64,000 bases of DNA. Source: Thermodesulfovibrio sp. GTDB lineage: Bacteria; Nitrospirota; Thermodesulfovibrionia; Thermodesulfovibrionales; Thermodesulfovibrionaceae. Positions 34,275 to 44,656 of the stretch are shown piece after piece. Position numbers and translations under genes: made by a program. Each line of letters opens with the position of its first letter. Within the stretch, counting starts at the first letter, position 1. Below the pieces are notes generated by a model, which saw only the letters and a program-made list of their open reading frames with translations, was not told where the DNA came from and searched no databases. The DNA lies in the NCBI GenBank assembly GCA_020725335.1, contig DYFF01000003.1, forward strand, positions 62,001 to 126,000, read 5' to 3'.

Positions 34275-35377
34275 TAAGATTTCCTCCTCTTGATTAGAGA
34301 TTGTCCAATTTCTACAATTTTTTCTGAAGCATTTATCTTGCCAAAAGCGAGAGAAGCCATCTCCATTTCCTTTTTAATTTGTGCATCTGTTAAGATTTTA
34401 TTTATCTTTTTCGAGATAATCTCACCATTGAGGTCTCTATCGAGAATCATCTCACAGGCTCCTCTACTGAGTAGTCTTCTTGCATTAATCTCCTGATGAT
34501 TGTATGCTGCGTATGGATAGGGAACTAAAATCGAGGCTTTGCCCAAAGCTGTTACTTCTGCAACAGTTGATGCTCCTGCCCTGCAAACTATCAAATCTGC
34601 TAACACATAAGCCTCTGCCATATCATATATAAAAGGTAAAATCGTGGCTTTAAAGGAAAGGTTTTTATATTCTCTTGATACCCAACTATAGTCAGCCTCA
34701 CCAGTTTGATGAATTATCTGAATCTTATCTTTTAGAGGAATTAAATAGGGTAGTCCCTCAGTAATTGCTTTATTTATTTTTCTTGCTCCAAGGCTTCCTC
34801 CAAAAATTAGTAAAGTTAATCTACCTTCTTCAAGACCAAATATTTCCAATGCTTTTTGTCTGTCCCCTGATAAAATCTCACTCCTTATAGGAGTGCCTGT
34901 AAGGTAAACCTTTTCCTTAGGGAAATAATCTATAGTTTCTGGATATGTTATAGCAATCGCATCTGCAAATTTACTAAGAATCTTATTTGCCAGTCCTGGT
35001 ACAGTATTTTGCTCAAGAATAACTGTGGGAATTTTTTTTAATGAAGCAGTAAAAACCATTGGTAAAGAAGCATACCCACCTACTCCAAAAACAATATCAG
35101 GTGAAAAAGAATTTATAATATTTTTACATTCTGATATAGATTTTAAAAGCTTTAATATGGATTTCGCTTTTTCATTTAGAGATTTACCTACAAAACCTCT
35201 TACAGAAATAAGTTTTAATTTATAGCCCAATCGAGGGATTACCTTTGCTTCTAATCCTTTTTCTGTTCCAATAAAAATTATCTCTGCCTCAGGATATTTT
35301 GTCTGTATGAAAGACGCAAGGGCAATACCCGGAAATAGATGTCCGCCAGTTCCTCCTCCAGCTATTATTACCTTCAT
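34274..35377 (-). CDS. murG: Lipid II synthase MurG
   Basis: A 367-residue GT28 glycosyltransferase at the inner membrane that adds GlcNAc to lipid I. Glycine-rich loops are IIAGGGTGGHLFPGIAL and LIFGGSLGARKIN. VFGVGGYASLP and the donor-site VCRAGASTVAEVTALG are present. It overlaps ftsW by 4 nt. Confidence 0.97.
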   Translation of the reverse strand: MKVIIAGGGTGGHLFPGIALASFIQTKYPEAEIIFIGTEKGLEAKVIPRLGYKLKLISVRGFVGKSLNEKAKSILKLLKSISECKNIINSFSPDIVFGVGGYASLPMVFTASLKKIPTVILEQNTVPGLANKILSKFADAIAITYPETIDYFPKEKVYLTGTPIRSEILSGDRQKALEIFGLEEGRLTLLIFGGSLGARKINKAITEGLPYLIPLKDKIQIIHQTGEADYSWVSREYKNLSFKATILPFIYDMAEAYVLADLIVCRAGASTVAEVTALGKASILVPYPYAAYNHQEINARRLLSRGACEMILDRDLNGEIISKKINKILTDAQIKKEMEMASLAFGKINASEKIVEIGQSLIKRRKS

Positions 35378-36552
35378 GAAAACCTTTTCCCCCTATAGTA
35401 ATACCGATATGCTACTTTCAATCTTGTCTTGCTTGTTGGTAATTCTTCAAATAAAAACTGAGAGTCAACCTTTGAAAGATTTAGCAAAATCCCTACTGCC
35501 ATAAGACTAATTACCATAGATGAACCACCATAACTTATAAATGGCAAGGGCAATCCTTTTGTTGGTGCAAGTCCCGTTACAACAGCAAAGTTTATTAAAG
35601 CTTGAATAGAAATCATCACTGTAACACCTATTGCAAGAAAATGGTAAAATGATTCCCTTTGTTTTATGGCAATCTTAAAACCTCTCATAGATAGAATAAA
35701 AAATAGAACAACAACCAAAGATGCTCCGACAAAGCCCATTTCTTCACCAATATGAGCAAAAATAAAATCTGTATGAATCTCAGGCAAATAGGCAAGCTTT
35801 TGCTTTCCCTCACCAAGCCCTTGCCCCGTAACCCCTCCGCTTCCAAGTGCTATGAGAGACTGAGTAAGTTGAAATCCGCTTCCTTGCGGATCAGTCCATG
35901 GGTCAAGAAAAGAGGTTATTCTTTTCCATCTATAAGGCTCTTTAGCAAGATAGAATATAACAGGCAAGGCAAGTATGGATGTGATTCCAATATACCTTAA
36001 ACTTATTCCAGCAAGAAAAAGCATTATAAAAGTTATAATTCCAAGAGTCATGGCTGCACCAAAATCAGGCTGCTTTAGAAAAATCAATTGAAAAATTCCC
36101 ATTAATCCTACTGGAATTAAAAAATGCATAATTTTATTCTTATCATAATCAGGTCTGCTTAAAAACCATGCAAGGAAAAAAACCATCGCAAGCTTTACAA
36201 GTTCGGAAGGTTGAAAAACAGTTGGCCATAGCTTAAGCCATCTTCTCGCTCCACCAGCGCTAACCCCTAAGGGTGAAAACACCAGAATGAGCATTATAAA
36301 AGAAATGATTAATAATGGAAAAACTAAAGTTTTTAATCTTTCCCGAGGGAAAAAAATAAATGTAATTATCAGAATAGAACCTATAACAAGGGTAAACAAC
36401 TGCTTCTGCAAATATATTAATCCGCCTCTTTCCGCATATTTTGCCTTTACTGAAGCTAAAACAGAAGTTGAGCTATAAACTGATATTAGACCTATAATTA
36501 TAAGAACTATTACAGCAAATATAAGAGACTTATCTATTGAACTTTTATTCAT
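35374..36552 (-). CDS. ftsW: Lipid II polymerase FtsW (SEDS family)
   Basis: A 392-residue membrane protein with about ten hydrophobic segments. ARRWLKLWPTVFQPSELVKLA, GITFI, the catalytic-region GEEMGFVGA and the C-terminal PTKGLPLPFISYGGSS are typical SEDS features. It polymerises lipid II at the septum together with FtsI, which is in the same cluster. Confidence 0.95.
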   Translation of the reverse strand: MNKSSIDKSLIFAVIVLIIIGLISVYSSTSVLASVKAKYAERGGLIYLQKQLFTLVIGSILIITFIFFPRERLKTLVFPLLIISFIMLILVFSPLGVSAGGARRWLKLWPTVFQPSELVKLAMVFFLAWFLSRPDYDKNKIMHFLIPVGLMGIFQLIFLKQPDFGAAMTLGIITFIMLFLAGISLRYIGITSILALPVIFYLAKEPYRWKRITSFLDPWTDPQGSGFQLTQSLIALGSGGVTGQGLGEGKQKLAYLPEIHTDFIFAHIGEEMGFVGASLVVVLFFILSMRGFKIAIKQRESFYHFLAIGVTVMISIQALINFAVVTGLAPTKGLPLPFISYGGSSMVISLMAVGILLNLSKVDSQFLFEELPTSKTRLKVAYRYYYRGKRFS

Positions 36553-37997
36553 AGAGAATTCACTATCTCCTTAAATACATCACCTCTATGTTCAAAGTTT
36601 CTAAACATATCAAAGCTTGCACAACCAGGAGAAAGTAACACAACGTCTCCCTGAGTAGCTATATTTTTAGCCTTAATAACAGCAGATTTCATGTCTTTTT
36701 CAAAATAATGCTGCACAACTTCACCTAAAGCATTCGCTATTTTCTGGCTTGCCTCTCCAATAAGAATCAACGCTTTTACTTTTTTTTGCACAATATCCTT
36801 TAAGATTGTAAAATCACTATCTTTGTCCCTTCCACCTGCTATTAAAATCACATTGCCCGGAAAACTTTCAAGAGATTTAGCCACAGCATCAACATTTGTA
36901 CCTTTTGAATCATTTATGTAACTTACTCCTTCAATCTCTCTGACGAGTTCCATTCTATGTGGTAATCCCGGAAATTCTGTTAAAACTCCTTTTATAGCTT
37001 CACCTCTACATCCTGCAGAAAAAGCAAGAAGAGAAGCTGCCATAATATTTTCAATATTATGAACCCCTTTGATTTTAAAGGAATTCACAGGCAGTACCGT
37101 ATTTTCCATTTCTTTTTTTATATCTTCTGAGAGTTCCTCTCTTACATGAAATCTAACAGTGTCATTTTCTAAAAAAGCTCCATAAACTTTTTGCAATCTA
37201 CTAAAATAAAAAACATGGGGAAGTTTTCCTTTTTTTAAATAAATATTTCTTAAATATTCAATTGAAGAAACTGTATTTTTATCATCCATGTTAAGTATAA
37301 GAAAATCATCTCCTCCCTGATTCTGAAATATTTTAGCTTTCGCCTCAATGTATTCTTTCATTCCAGAATATCTGTCCATATGGTCAGGTGTTATATTGAG
37401 AATAGCTGCAGAATGAACCTTAAAATTCTTTATTCCTTCAAGCTGAAAACTCGAAAGTTCAAGAACAAGATAATCTATATCAATTTGCCCTCTATAAATT
37501 TCATAAACTACTTCTGCCATTGGAAAACCTATGTTTCCTGCAAGGGCAACCTTTTTGCCATCCTTTTTTAAAAATTCATAGACAAGTGTAGATGTGGTTG
37601 ACTTACCATTTGACCCTGTTATACCGATTATCTTTATATCTGACTTTAAAATGTTAAGTATCTCCCAACTTAATTCTATTTCACCTATCACAGGGATTCC
37701 GTTATATATTGCCGAAACTATAGATGGTGTGCTTAGTGGAACCCCAGGACTTACTACAATAAGCTCTGCTTCACTGAAAGCCTCAGGAGGATGTCCACCT
37801 CCGAATATCTTATAAACTTTATTTGAAAGATAGCTTAAATCTTCATCTATTTCTTTTTCCTTTTTTTTATCATTTACAATTAACTTTGCACCAAAGGTTG
37901 CAAGAAGTTTAACCAAAGAAATACCGCTTTTACCAAGCCCTACTATAGCAATTTTTTTATCTTTTAATTCAGATAGACTGTGAATTAACCTTTGCAT
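36549..37997 (-). CDS. murD: UDP-N-acetylmuramoylalanine-D-glutamate ligase MurD
   Basis: A 482-residue Mur ligase that adds D-Glu. AIVGLGKSGISLVKLL is the N-terminal Rossmann loop, GITGSNGKSTTSTLVYEF the ATP loop, NITPDHMDRY the central motif, and INDSKGTNVDAVAKSLE the C-terminal one. It is slightly longer than usual. The start lies 29 nt inside the end of dacA and has AGGAAAGGGA in front. Confidence 0.96.
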   Translation of the reverse strand: MQRLIHSLSELKDKKIAIVGLGKSGISLVKLLATFGAKLIVNDKKKEKEIDEDLSYLSNKVYKIFGGGHPPEAFSEAELIVVSPGVPLSTPSIVSAIYNGIPVIGEIELSWEILNILKSDIKIIGITGSNGKSTTSTLVYEFLKKDGKKVALAGNIGFPMAEVVYEIYRGQIDIDYLVLELSSFQLEGIKNFKVHSAAILNITPDHMDRYSGMKEYIEAKAKIFQNQGGDDFLILNMDDKNTVSSIEYLRNIYLKKGKLPHVFYFSRLQKVYGAFLENDTVRFHVREELSEDIKKEMENTVLPVNSFKIKGVHNIENIMAASLLAFSAGCRGEAIKGVLTEFPGLPHRMELVREIEGVSYINDSKGTNVDAVAKSLESFPGNVILIAGGRDKDSDFTILKDIVQKKVKALILIGEASQKIANALGEVVQHYFEKDMKSAVIKAKNIATQGDVVLLSPGCASFDMFRNFEHRGDVFKEIVNSL

Positions 37998-39015
37998 TCC
38001 CTTTCCTCTTTTGTTTTGACTTTTTATTGGATACCTTTTTTGCCTTAATATCTTGATTACCTTTTATCTTCTTTTGAGTTTTTATGACATCTTTTTTCTT
38101 AACAGATAATGCCGTTCTTTTATATGAAGCTTTTAAAATAGGTTTTTCATTTGTAACTTGAACAAGTGGTTCACTTTTACCTGATAATACGTTTTCTGCT
38201 CTTGCTAAAAGTAGCTGTGTATCTCTCCAAAGTTTATCTCTATTTGGAACTCCTAAAAGGGCAGTATATACAAGTCTATTGTCAATCCTTGCAGCACTTA
38301 CAAAACAATGTCTTGCTCTCTTTGTATAACCAGTTTTACCTCCTATTACGTTGTCCTCTGTCCATAATAGTTGATTAGTATTCTGAATAAAATGTTCTTT
38401 CCCATCTTCAGAATGGATAACATAAACACGGGTTTGTATTACTTCTCTTATCAAGGGATAAGATAAAGCATGGGACATAATTTTTGTAAGATCGTAAACA
38501 GTTGTATACTGTTCTTTTCCAGGCAATCCTGAAGCATTAGCAAACTTAGTATCTTTTGCTCCGATTTTAATCGCTTTATCATTCATAAGTTTTACAAAAT
38601 CTTCTTCAGACCCTGCTACAGCTTCTGCAAGAGCAACTGCGGCAGAATTTACAGATCTCATAAGAGCAAGATAAATCAAATCATGTACGGTATATATCTC
38701 TCCTTCTTTTAATCTCGGAGCAACAGTTGGAGTCTTTGCCGCCCTTTCAGAGATAGTGATCTTCTTCCCCGGTGATAGTCTTTCAAGAGCAACCATTGCA
38801 GTAACAAGCTTTGTTGTACTTGCAGGTGGAAGTTTAAGCTCTGGATTCTTACCGTATAAAATCTTTCCTGTATGTGCATCTACAACCACAGCAGTAGGAG
38901 CATCCATATCATCTGCAAAGGCTGTTGAATTAAAAAAGAATAAAATTAAAGAGGAAAAAAATATGATAACCTTAACATATAATTTCCGCCTTGATACTTT
39001 TTCCTGACTTTTCAT
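37969..39015 (-). CDS. dacA: D-alanyl-D-alanine carboxypeptidase (PBP5/DacA type)
   Basis: A 348-residue periplasmic S11 enzyme that trims the terminal D-Ala of stem peptides. Signal sequence at 1-34. Catalytic motifs: PPASTTKL (SxxK), RSVNSAAVAL (SxN) and GGKTGYTKRA (KTG). After about residue 300 the usual PBP5 C-terminal domain and amphipathic anchor are replaced by a Lys-rich tail (KKKDVIKTQKKIKGNQDIK and onward), which may bind acidic polymers or lipids. Its place between mraY and murD is unusual for a dcw cluster. It overlaps murD by 29 nt. Confidence 0.92.
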   Translation of the reverse strand: MKSQEKVSRRKLYVKVIIFFSSLILFFFNSTAFADDMDAPTAVVVDAHTGKILYGKNPELKLPPASTTKLVTAMVALERLSPGKKITISERAAKTPTVAPRLKEGEIYTVHDLIYLALMRSVNSAAVALAEAVAGSEEDFVKLMNDKAIKIGAKDTKFANASGLPGKEQYTTVYDLTKIMSHALSYPLIREVIQTRVYVIHSEDGKEHFIQNTNQLLWTEDNVIGGKTGYTKRARHCFVSAARIDNRLVYTALLGVPNRDKLWRDTQLLLARAENVLSGKSEPLVQVTNEKPILKASYKRTALSVKKKDVIKTQKKIKGNQDIKAKKVSNKKSKQKRKGNAKVNSQSI

Positions 39016-39019
39016 AGAA

Positions 39020-40105
39020 TCACCTCAGTTTTAAAGTTAAAAGACTTAAAAGGGCAAGAATAATACCTATTATCCAAAACCTAACAATAACCTTCGGTTC
39101 TGGCCATTTTTTCAATTCAAAGTGATGATGTAACGGAGCCATACGGAAAATTCTTTTACCACCTGTTAACTTAAAGTAACCTACTTGAAGAATAACAGAA
39201 ATAGCCTCTACAACAAAAATGCCTCCAACAAGAGCAAGAACAATTTCATGTTTTGTTATAACTGCTAAACTTCCAAGAGCTCCACCAAGACTTAGAGAAC
39301 CAACATCACCCATAAATACTTCTGCTGGATAGGCATTATACCAAAGAAATCCTAAACATGCTCCAAGCATAGCACCACAAAATACAGCAAGTTCACTTGT
39401 CCCTGGAATATAGAGAACATATAGATATTTCGCGAACACAGCATGCCCTGATACATAAAGCAATACTGCATTTACAATAGTAGCTATACCAACAAGTCCG
39501 ACAGCAAGACCATCCATTCCGTCAGTTAAATTAACAGCATTAGAAGAACCAACAATAACAAAAATAGCAAAAGGTAAATAAAAAATTCCCAAGTCAATTA
39601 GCCATTGTTTAAAAAAGGGTATACTTAGAACTGTTGTATAGGGATCCTTAGGATTAAAATATAAAAATAGAGTGACTGCTGTAGCTAAAACTAACTGAGC
39701 AATTAATTTATATCTTCCCGGAAGCCCCTTATAGTTCTGTCTGGAAACTTTTAGATAATCATCAATGAATCCTATTAAGCCGAATCCGAGAAAACTTAAA
39801 ATCATTATCCACATATAGTGATTTCTTAAATTACCCCATAGCAAAACTGAAAATAATACGGAAGCAATAATTATAATACCCCCCATCGTGGGAGTACCTT
39901 CTTTCTTAAGATGACTTTTTGGACCATCATCTCTTATGTGTTGTGTAAGACTTAATTTCTTTAACCATCTTATACATGCAGAAGCTATGAAAAAAGTAAA
40001 AAAGAAGGATGTTAAAATAGCAAGCATTGTTCTAAATGTAATATATCTAAAGACATTAAAAACAGAAATCTGATCACTTAAGCTATAGAATAATTCGTAA
40101 ATCAT
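39020..40105 (-). CDS. mraY: Phospho-MurNAc-pentapeptide transferase MraY
   Basis: A 361-residue inner-membrane enzyme with about ten helices that makes lipid I on undecaprenyl phosphate. DDGPKSHLKKEGTPTMGG, NLTDGMDGLAVG, GDVGSLSLGG and the loop RMAPLHHHFELKKWPE are diagnostic. It overlaps murF by 4 nt. Confidence 0.97.
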   Translation of the reverse strand: MIYELFYSLSDQISVFNVFRYITFRTMLAILTSFFFTFFIASACIRWLKKLSLTQHIRDDGPKSHLKKEGTPTMGGIIIIASVLFSVLLWGNLRNHYMWIMILSFLGFGLIGFIDDYLKVSRQNYKGLPGRYKLIAQLVLATAVTLFLYFNPKDPYTTVLSIPFFKQWLIDLGIFYLPFAIFVIVGSSNAVNLTDGMDGLAVGLVGIATIVNAVLLYVSGHAVFAKYLYVLYIPGTSELAVFCGAMLGACLGFLWYNAYPAEVFMGDVGSLSLGGALGSLAVITKHEIVLALVGGIFVVEAISVILQVGYFKLTGGKRIFRMAPLHHHFELKKWPEPKVIVRFWIIGIILALLSLLTLKLR

Positions 40106-41442
40106 TCTATATGCCCTTGCCTTAAAATTTCTAAAATTTTTTCCATTTTCATAGCTCTTGAACCTTTAATCAATATTATCTCTCCTCCTGTAAGCTGTTC
40201 CTTAAGAAATTTTCCTGCTTCTTCAGAGTTTTCAAATACATTTCCATTTACATATGTTAATGCATTTTTAATAAACTTTCCCACCCCGATGAAGTTCTCT
40301 ATTCCTGATTCTTTAAGCCACTTGCCTATTTCTTCATGTGCCTTTTCAGTATATTCACCAAGTTCAAGCATATCTCCTAAAACAGCAATAGCTTTTCTAT
40401 CTTTTTTTCTCCTTATAAGTTCATTAAGAGCTACTCTCATCGAGGAAGGGTTAGCGTTATAGGCATCAAAAAATATTTCTATTCCATTAATCTGAAATAT
40501 TTCTCCTCGCATTTTCGGAGGAGCAAAGGACTCTAATACATCCCTTATCATGCACTTTGATATACCAAAATGTACAGCTACAGCACATGCAGAAGTTATA
40601 TTATAAACATTATGTAAACCTATAAGCTTAGCTTTAACTGAAAAGCTTGTAATATCTGTATTGAAAACAAACTCTATCCCATGATTTTTAAAATCTATAT
40701 CACTTGCATAATAGTCATTTTCCTGATTTAATCCAAAAGTTATCACATTTCCTTTCCAATTTTTAAGTCCTCCCATTAAAATTGTGTCATCGCCATTAGC
40801 AAAAACTGTCTTAACATAAGAAAGAATTTCCAATTCACCATCTCTTACTCCTTCCAAAGAACCAAACCCTTCTATATGTTCATAACCTATATTAGTAATT
40901 ACCGCATATTGAGGTCGAACAATTTCGCAAAGTTCTCTTATATCTCCCTTTCTGTTTGTGCCAAGCTCAAGAACCATTATTTCTGTATTGTTTTCAAGTC
41001 TACTTAAACAGAGGGGAACTCCAATATTGTTATTTAAATTGCCTTCAGTTTTTAAAACTATATATTTCTTTGACAGGCAGGCAGCAATAAGCTCTTTTGT
41101 TGTTGTCTTACCATTACTTCCTATTACAGCAATTACCGTGCCTTTAAATTTACTTCTTAAATATCTTCCTAATGATTGTAATGCTTTAAGTGTGTCTTTA
41201 ACCATTACAACGGTTTTCCCTGAAAAATCTACATCCACATCTTTTGAAATAACTGCACCATGAGATTTACCTAAAGCATCCATTACGAATTCATGGCCAT
41301 CTCTCACTGTGCCTTTAAGTGCAAAAAATATATCATTCTGTCCTATTGTTCTTGTATCAATAGAGGCGCTATTAAAGATTTTTTCTGACTTAGATAGAAT
41401 TTTCCCATCTGTAGCTTTTATCAAATCATTAATAGTAAACAT
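40102..41442 (-). CDS. murF: UDP-MurNAc-tripeptide-D-Ala-D-Ala ligase MurF
   Basis: A 446-residue Mur ligase that adds the D-Ala-D-Ala made by Ddl. SIDTRTIGQNDIFFALKG is the N-terminal substrate motif, VIGSNGKTTTKELIA the ATP loop, LELGTNRKGDI and DAYNANPSSMRVAL later motifs. It lies three bases after murE. Confidence 0.96.
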   Translation of the reverse strand: MFTINDLIKATDGKILSKSEKIFNSASIDTRTIGQNDIFFALKGTVRDGHEFVMDALGKSHGAVISKDVDVDFSGKTVVMVKDTLKALQSLGRYLRSKFKGTVIAVIGSNGKTTTKELIAACLSKKYIVLKTEGNLNNNIGVPLCLSRLENNTEIMVLELGTNRKGDIRELCEIVRPQYAVITNIGYEHIEGFGSLEGVRDGELEILSYVKTVFANGDDTILMGGLKNWKGNVITFGLNQENDYYASDIDFKNHGIEFVFNTDITSFSVKAKLIGLHNVYNITSACAVAVHFGISKCMIRDVLESFAPPKMRGEIFQINGIEIFFDAYNANPSSMRVALNELIRRKKDRKAIAVLGDMLELGEYTEKAHEEIGKWLKESGIENFIGVGKFIKNALTYVNGNVFENSEEAGKFLKEQLTGGEIILIKGSRAMKMEKILEILRQGHIE

Positions 41443-41445
41443 TTT

Positions 41446-42924
41446 TTATTTCTTTAACTCCCTTAAAATTTTCCTTAATATCTCTCTGTCACTAAAGGGG
41501 AATCTTTTTCCTTCTATCTCCTGATAGTCCTCGTGCCCTTTACCTGCAACAATTAAAATATCTCCCTTTTCACACATACTAATACCAATGCTCAAGGCAT
41601 TGCTTCGATCAGGAACAACTATGAAATTATCTTTCGAGATTCCCTCTTCAATTTCTCTTATTATCTGTCTTGGTTCTTCCCATCTTGGATTATCTGATGT
41701 AAGAATCACATAATCACTCAATTCTGACGCAATCTTGCCCATCTGAGGTCTTTTACCTTTGTCACGATTACCACCACACCCAAAAATAGTTATAATGCGT
41801 CCAACATGCCCGATTCCTTCTCTAAGCTTTATTACACTTTTAAGAAGTCTTTCAATCGCATCTGGTGTGTGTGCATAATCCACAAATACAAGGAAATCCT
41901 GACCTTCATCAATATTCTCAAATCTTCCCTCTGGAGCTTTAACATTTAATAGGGCTGATTTTATCGTATTCAAAGGAACATTAAGATATAAAGCAACTGA
42001 TATAGCACTTAGCACATTATAAATATTAGGGATTCCTAAAAGAGGTGTTTTTATAAAATGACTTTCTCCATTAATACAAACTTTTATTTCAGTCCCATTG
42101 AACATTAGTTTATAATCTTCCACATAAATATCAGCTGATTTATCTCCAATTGAATAAAGTAATTTATTTCTACTTAATTCCTCAGCAAGTCTTTTCCCGT
42201 AATCATCATCAATATTTATCACGGAAATACCGTCGTCTCTAAGTAGTTCAGTAAAAAGTCTTCTTTTTGCTTGAAAATAATCTTCCATATCCTTATGAAA
42301 ATCCAGATGGTCTCGGGAAAGATTTGTAAAAACTGCTACTTCAAAATTAGCATAATCAACTCTTTTTAAAGAAAGAGCATGTGATGATACTTCAGAAATC
42401 GCATATTTTATCCCTTTCTGTACCATTTCATAAAGAAAATGCTGAAATTGCAAGGATTCAGGAGTTGTATGCTTAGCTATTATCTCATCTTCATCTATTA
42501 AATATTTAATAGTTCCTATCACCCCTGTTTTCTTGCCATCATTTTTAAGAATTTCTCTAATTAGATAGGAAGTGGTTGTTTTTCCATTTGTCCCGGTTAT
42601 ACCTATAAGATGCAGGCTGTTTGAAGGAGAACCATAAAATCTATTGGCAATCCATGCAAGAGCATCTCTTGATTCATTAACACCTATCCATGTGATATCT
42701 TCATTATTAAGTGGCTTATAACGAGCCTTTTCATATACTACAGCTACTGCACCCTTTTGTAAGGCTTCATATATAAAATTATGGCCATCTATGGTATGTC
42801 CTGCAATAGCAACAAATACAGTACCTTTCCCTACTTCATTTGAATTATATTGCACATTATTAAATTCAACATCAATATCTCCCCTCACTTCAAAATCTTC
42901 TCTGAGAATTTCTGAAAGTTTCAT
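41446..42924 (-). CDS. murE: UDP-MurNAc-L-Ala-D-Glu-diaminopimelate ligase MurE
   Basis: A 492-residue Mur ligase. The ATP loop is GITGTNGKTTTSYLIREIL, followed by SSHALSLKRVDYANF and NLSRDHLDFHKDMEDYF. The C-terminal LTSDNPRWEEP contains the DNPR motif that marks meso-diaminopimelate as substrate, in keeping with a DAP-type wall and the L,D-transpeptidase elsewhere in the window. It overlaps ftsI by 4 nt. Confidence 0.97.
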   Translation of the reverse strand: MKLSEILREDFEVRGDIDVEFNNVQYNSNEVGKGTVFVAIAGHTIDGHNFIYEALQKGAVAVVYEKARYKPLNNEDITWIGVNESRDALAWIANRFYGSPSNSLHLIGITGTNGKTTTSYLIREILKNDGKKTGVIGTIKYLIDEDEIIAKHTTPESLQFQHFLYEMVQKGIKYAISEVSSHALSLKRVDYANFEVAVFTNLSRDHLDFHKDMEDYFQAKRRLFTELLRDDGISVINIDDDYGKRLAEELSRNKLLYSIGDKSADIYVEDYKLMFNGTEIKVCINGESHFIKTPLLGIPNIYNVLSAISVALYLNVPLNTIKSALLNVKAPEGRFENIDEGQDFLVFVDYAHTPDAIERLLKSVIKLREGIGHVGRIITIFGCGGNRDKGKRPQMGKIASELSDYVILTSDNPRWEEPRQIIREIEEGISKDNFIVVPDRSNALSIGISMCEKGDILIVAGKGHEDYQEIEGKRFPFSDREILRKILRELKK

Positions 42925-44654
42925 CTTGATGCCATAACCTTGCTATTAGTTTCATTATTATTTATGGTAACAACAAGTCCCTTCTCCTTTGCATCATCTC
43001 TTGGAACATTAAGATATGCTAATGCTTCATCAGAAATAGCCTTAAAAACTGGCCCAGCTACAACTCCTCCGTAATGAGCTCCCTTAGGGTCATGAATTAC
43101 AACTATTAGCGCAATACGAGGATTTTCAGCGGGTATAAATCCTACAAAAGAGCTAACAAATTTATCTTTTGAATATTTCCTTATTTTAGGGTCATACTTC
43201 TGTGCTGTTCCAGTTTTTCCTGCTACATTGTTTCCTTCAACCTTAGCTGTTGTTGCTGTGCCACCTTCCTGAGTTACCCTTTTAAGAATTTCTCTCATAG
43301 TATAAGCAGTCTTCTCAGATAAAATCCTATCTCTTTGAATAACAGCTTTATATAAAATATTTCCATCTGGAGAACGTATTTCGGAGACAATAAATGGTTT
43401 TACAAGATATCCGCCATTTGCAATAGCAGAATATGCTCGTAACATTTGAAGAGCAGTAACAGCTACTTCTTGACCTATAGGTATAGCTCCTATTGAAGTA
43501 CCAGACCATTTACTGACAGGTTTAATATGCCCTGATATCTCTCCTGGAAGATCAATTCCGGTTTTTTCACCTATACCAAATTTCTTAATATAATCATACA
43601 ACTTTTCCCTACCAAGCATCATTGCAATTTTTATTGTACCTACATTAGAGGACTTTTGAATAATCTCTTCGAAAGTAAGCACCCCATATTTATGTACATC
43701 CTTGATTTTTTTACCTCCCACTTCAATAAAACCCGGAGCACAATCTATCTTTGTAGTTGGTTTTATTATTTTTTCCTCTAAAGCAGCAGATGCGGCTACT
43801 ATTTTAAATGTGGAACCAGGCTCGTATAAGTCCGTTATTGATCTGTTTCTTATAACAGATAAATTCTTGATTGTTTTTAAATCATTTGGATTGTAATTTG
43901 GTCTATTTGCTAAAGCAAGAATTTCACCTGTAAAAGGTTCCATCATAATTATAGTGGCAGAAGAAGCGTGCCATTTATTCATAGCTTCGTCCAGATGTTT
44001 CTCAACAATATATTGCAATCCCTCATCAAGCGTCAAAAAAACATCATTACCTCTGATTTCCCCATAGTTACCATCAGATAATTTCTTGCCTGTAGCATCT
44101 CTTAGAACTATTTTCGAAGTTTTTTCAGCCTTAAGATACTTATTATAATATTTTTCTAATCCCTCAATACCTTCCTCATCAGTATTTACAAAACCTACCA
44201 CATGAGAAGCTATTGAACCTTTTGGATAATATCGTATATGTTCAGTAATAAAACCTACTCCTTGAAGCTTTAATTCCTTTATTTTCTTTGCTGTTTCATC
44301 ATCGAGCTTTCTTTTTATCCATATAAATCTTTTATTATTTTCAGCATCATTTATGATTTCGCTATAATCAACATTTTTTATATAATTTTTTAATACATTT
44401 ATTGTTTCGTTGCCTTTAATTAAAACAGGATCAATAAAAAGAGAATCTCTCTCTAAGGAAACAGCTAAATCTCTGCCGGTTCTATCATAAATATTACCCC
44501 TTTTGGGCAAAATTTCCTCTTTTTTCACATGCTGCATATTAGCTTTTTGTAGATAGACTTCGTGCTCGACAAACATTATAAGAAAAAGTCTAAACACTAT
44601 AACTAAAAAACAAAGGGTTATAAAATATTTTAGGATATTAATCCTTGAGAGCAT
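42921..44654 (-). CDS. ftsI: Septal peptidoglycan transpeptidase FtsI (PBP3)
   Basis: A 577-residue class B penicillin-binding protein. One N-terminal membrane helix, then the dimer domain starting with KRGNIYDRTGRDLAVS. The transpeptidase motifs are EPGSTFKIVAA (SxxK), QKSSNVGTIK (SxN) and AGKTGTAQKYDP (KTG). No PASTA domain is present, unlike some SpoVD/PBP2x forms. It works with FtsW. It lies two bases after ftsL. Confidence 0.95.
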   Translation of the reverse strand: MLSRINILKYFITLCFLVIVFRLFLIMFVEHEVYLQKANMQHVKKEEILPKRGNIYDRTGRDLAVSLERDSLFIDPVLIKGNETINVLKNYIKNVDYSEIINDAENNKRFIWIKRKLDDETAKKIKELKLQGVGFITEHIRYYPKGSIASHVVGFVNTDEEGIEGLEKYYNKYLKAEKTSKIVLRDATGKKLSDGNYGEIRGNDVFLTLDEGLQYIVEKHLDEAMNKWHASSATIIMMEPFTGEILALANRPNYNPNDLKTIKNLSVIRNRSITDLYEPGSTFKIVAASAALEEKIIKPTTKIDCAPGFIEVGGKKIKDVHKYGVLTFEEIIQKSSNVGTIKIAMMLGREKLYDYIKKFGIGEKTGIDLPGEISGHIKPVSKWSGTSIGAIPIGQEVAVTALQMLRAYSAIANGGYLVKPFIVSEIRSPDGNILYKAVIQRDRILSEKTAYTMREILKRVTQEGGTATTAKVEGNNVAGKTGTAQKYDPKIRKYSKDKFVSSFVGFIPAENPRIALIVVIHDPKGAHYGGVVAGPVFKAISDEALAYLNVPRDDAKEKGLVVTINNNETNSKVMASR

Positions 44655-44656
44655 TT

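Noticed and set aside
42921..44654. SpoVD-type (sporulation) assignment for the PBP gene
   Set aside because: No PASTA domain and no sporulation genes; position between ftsL and murE indicates FtsI.
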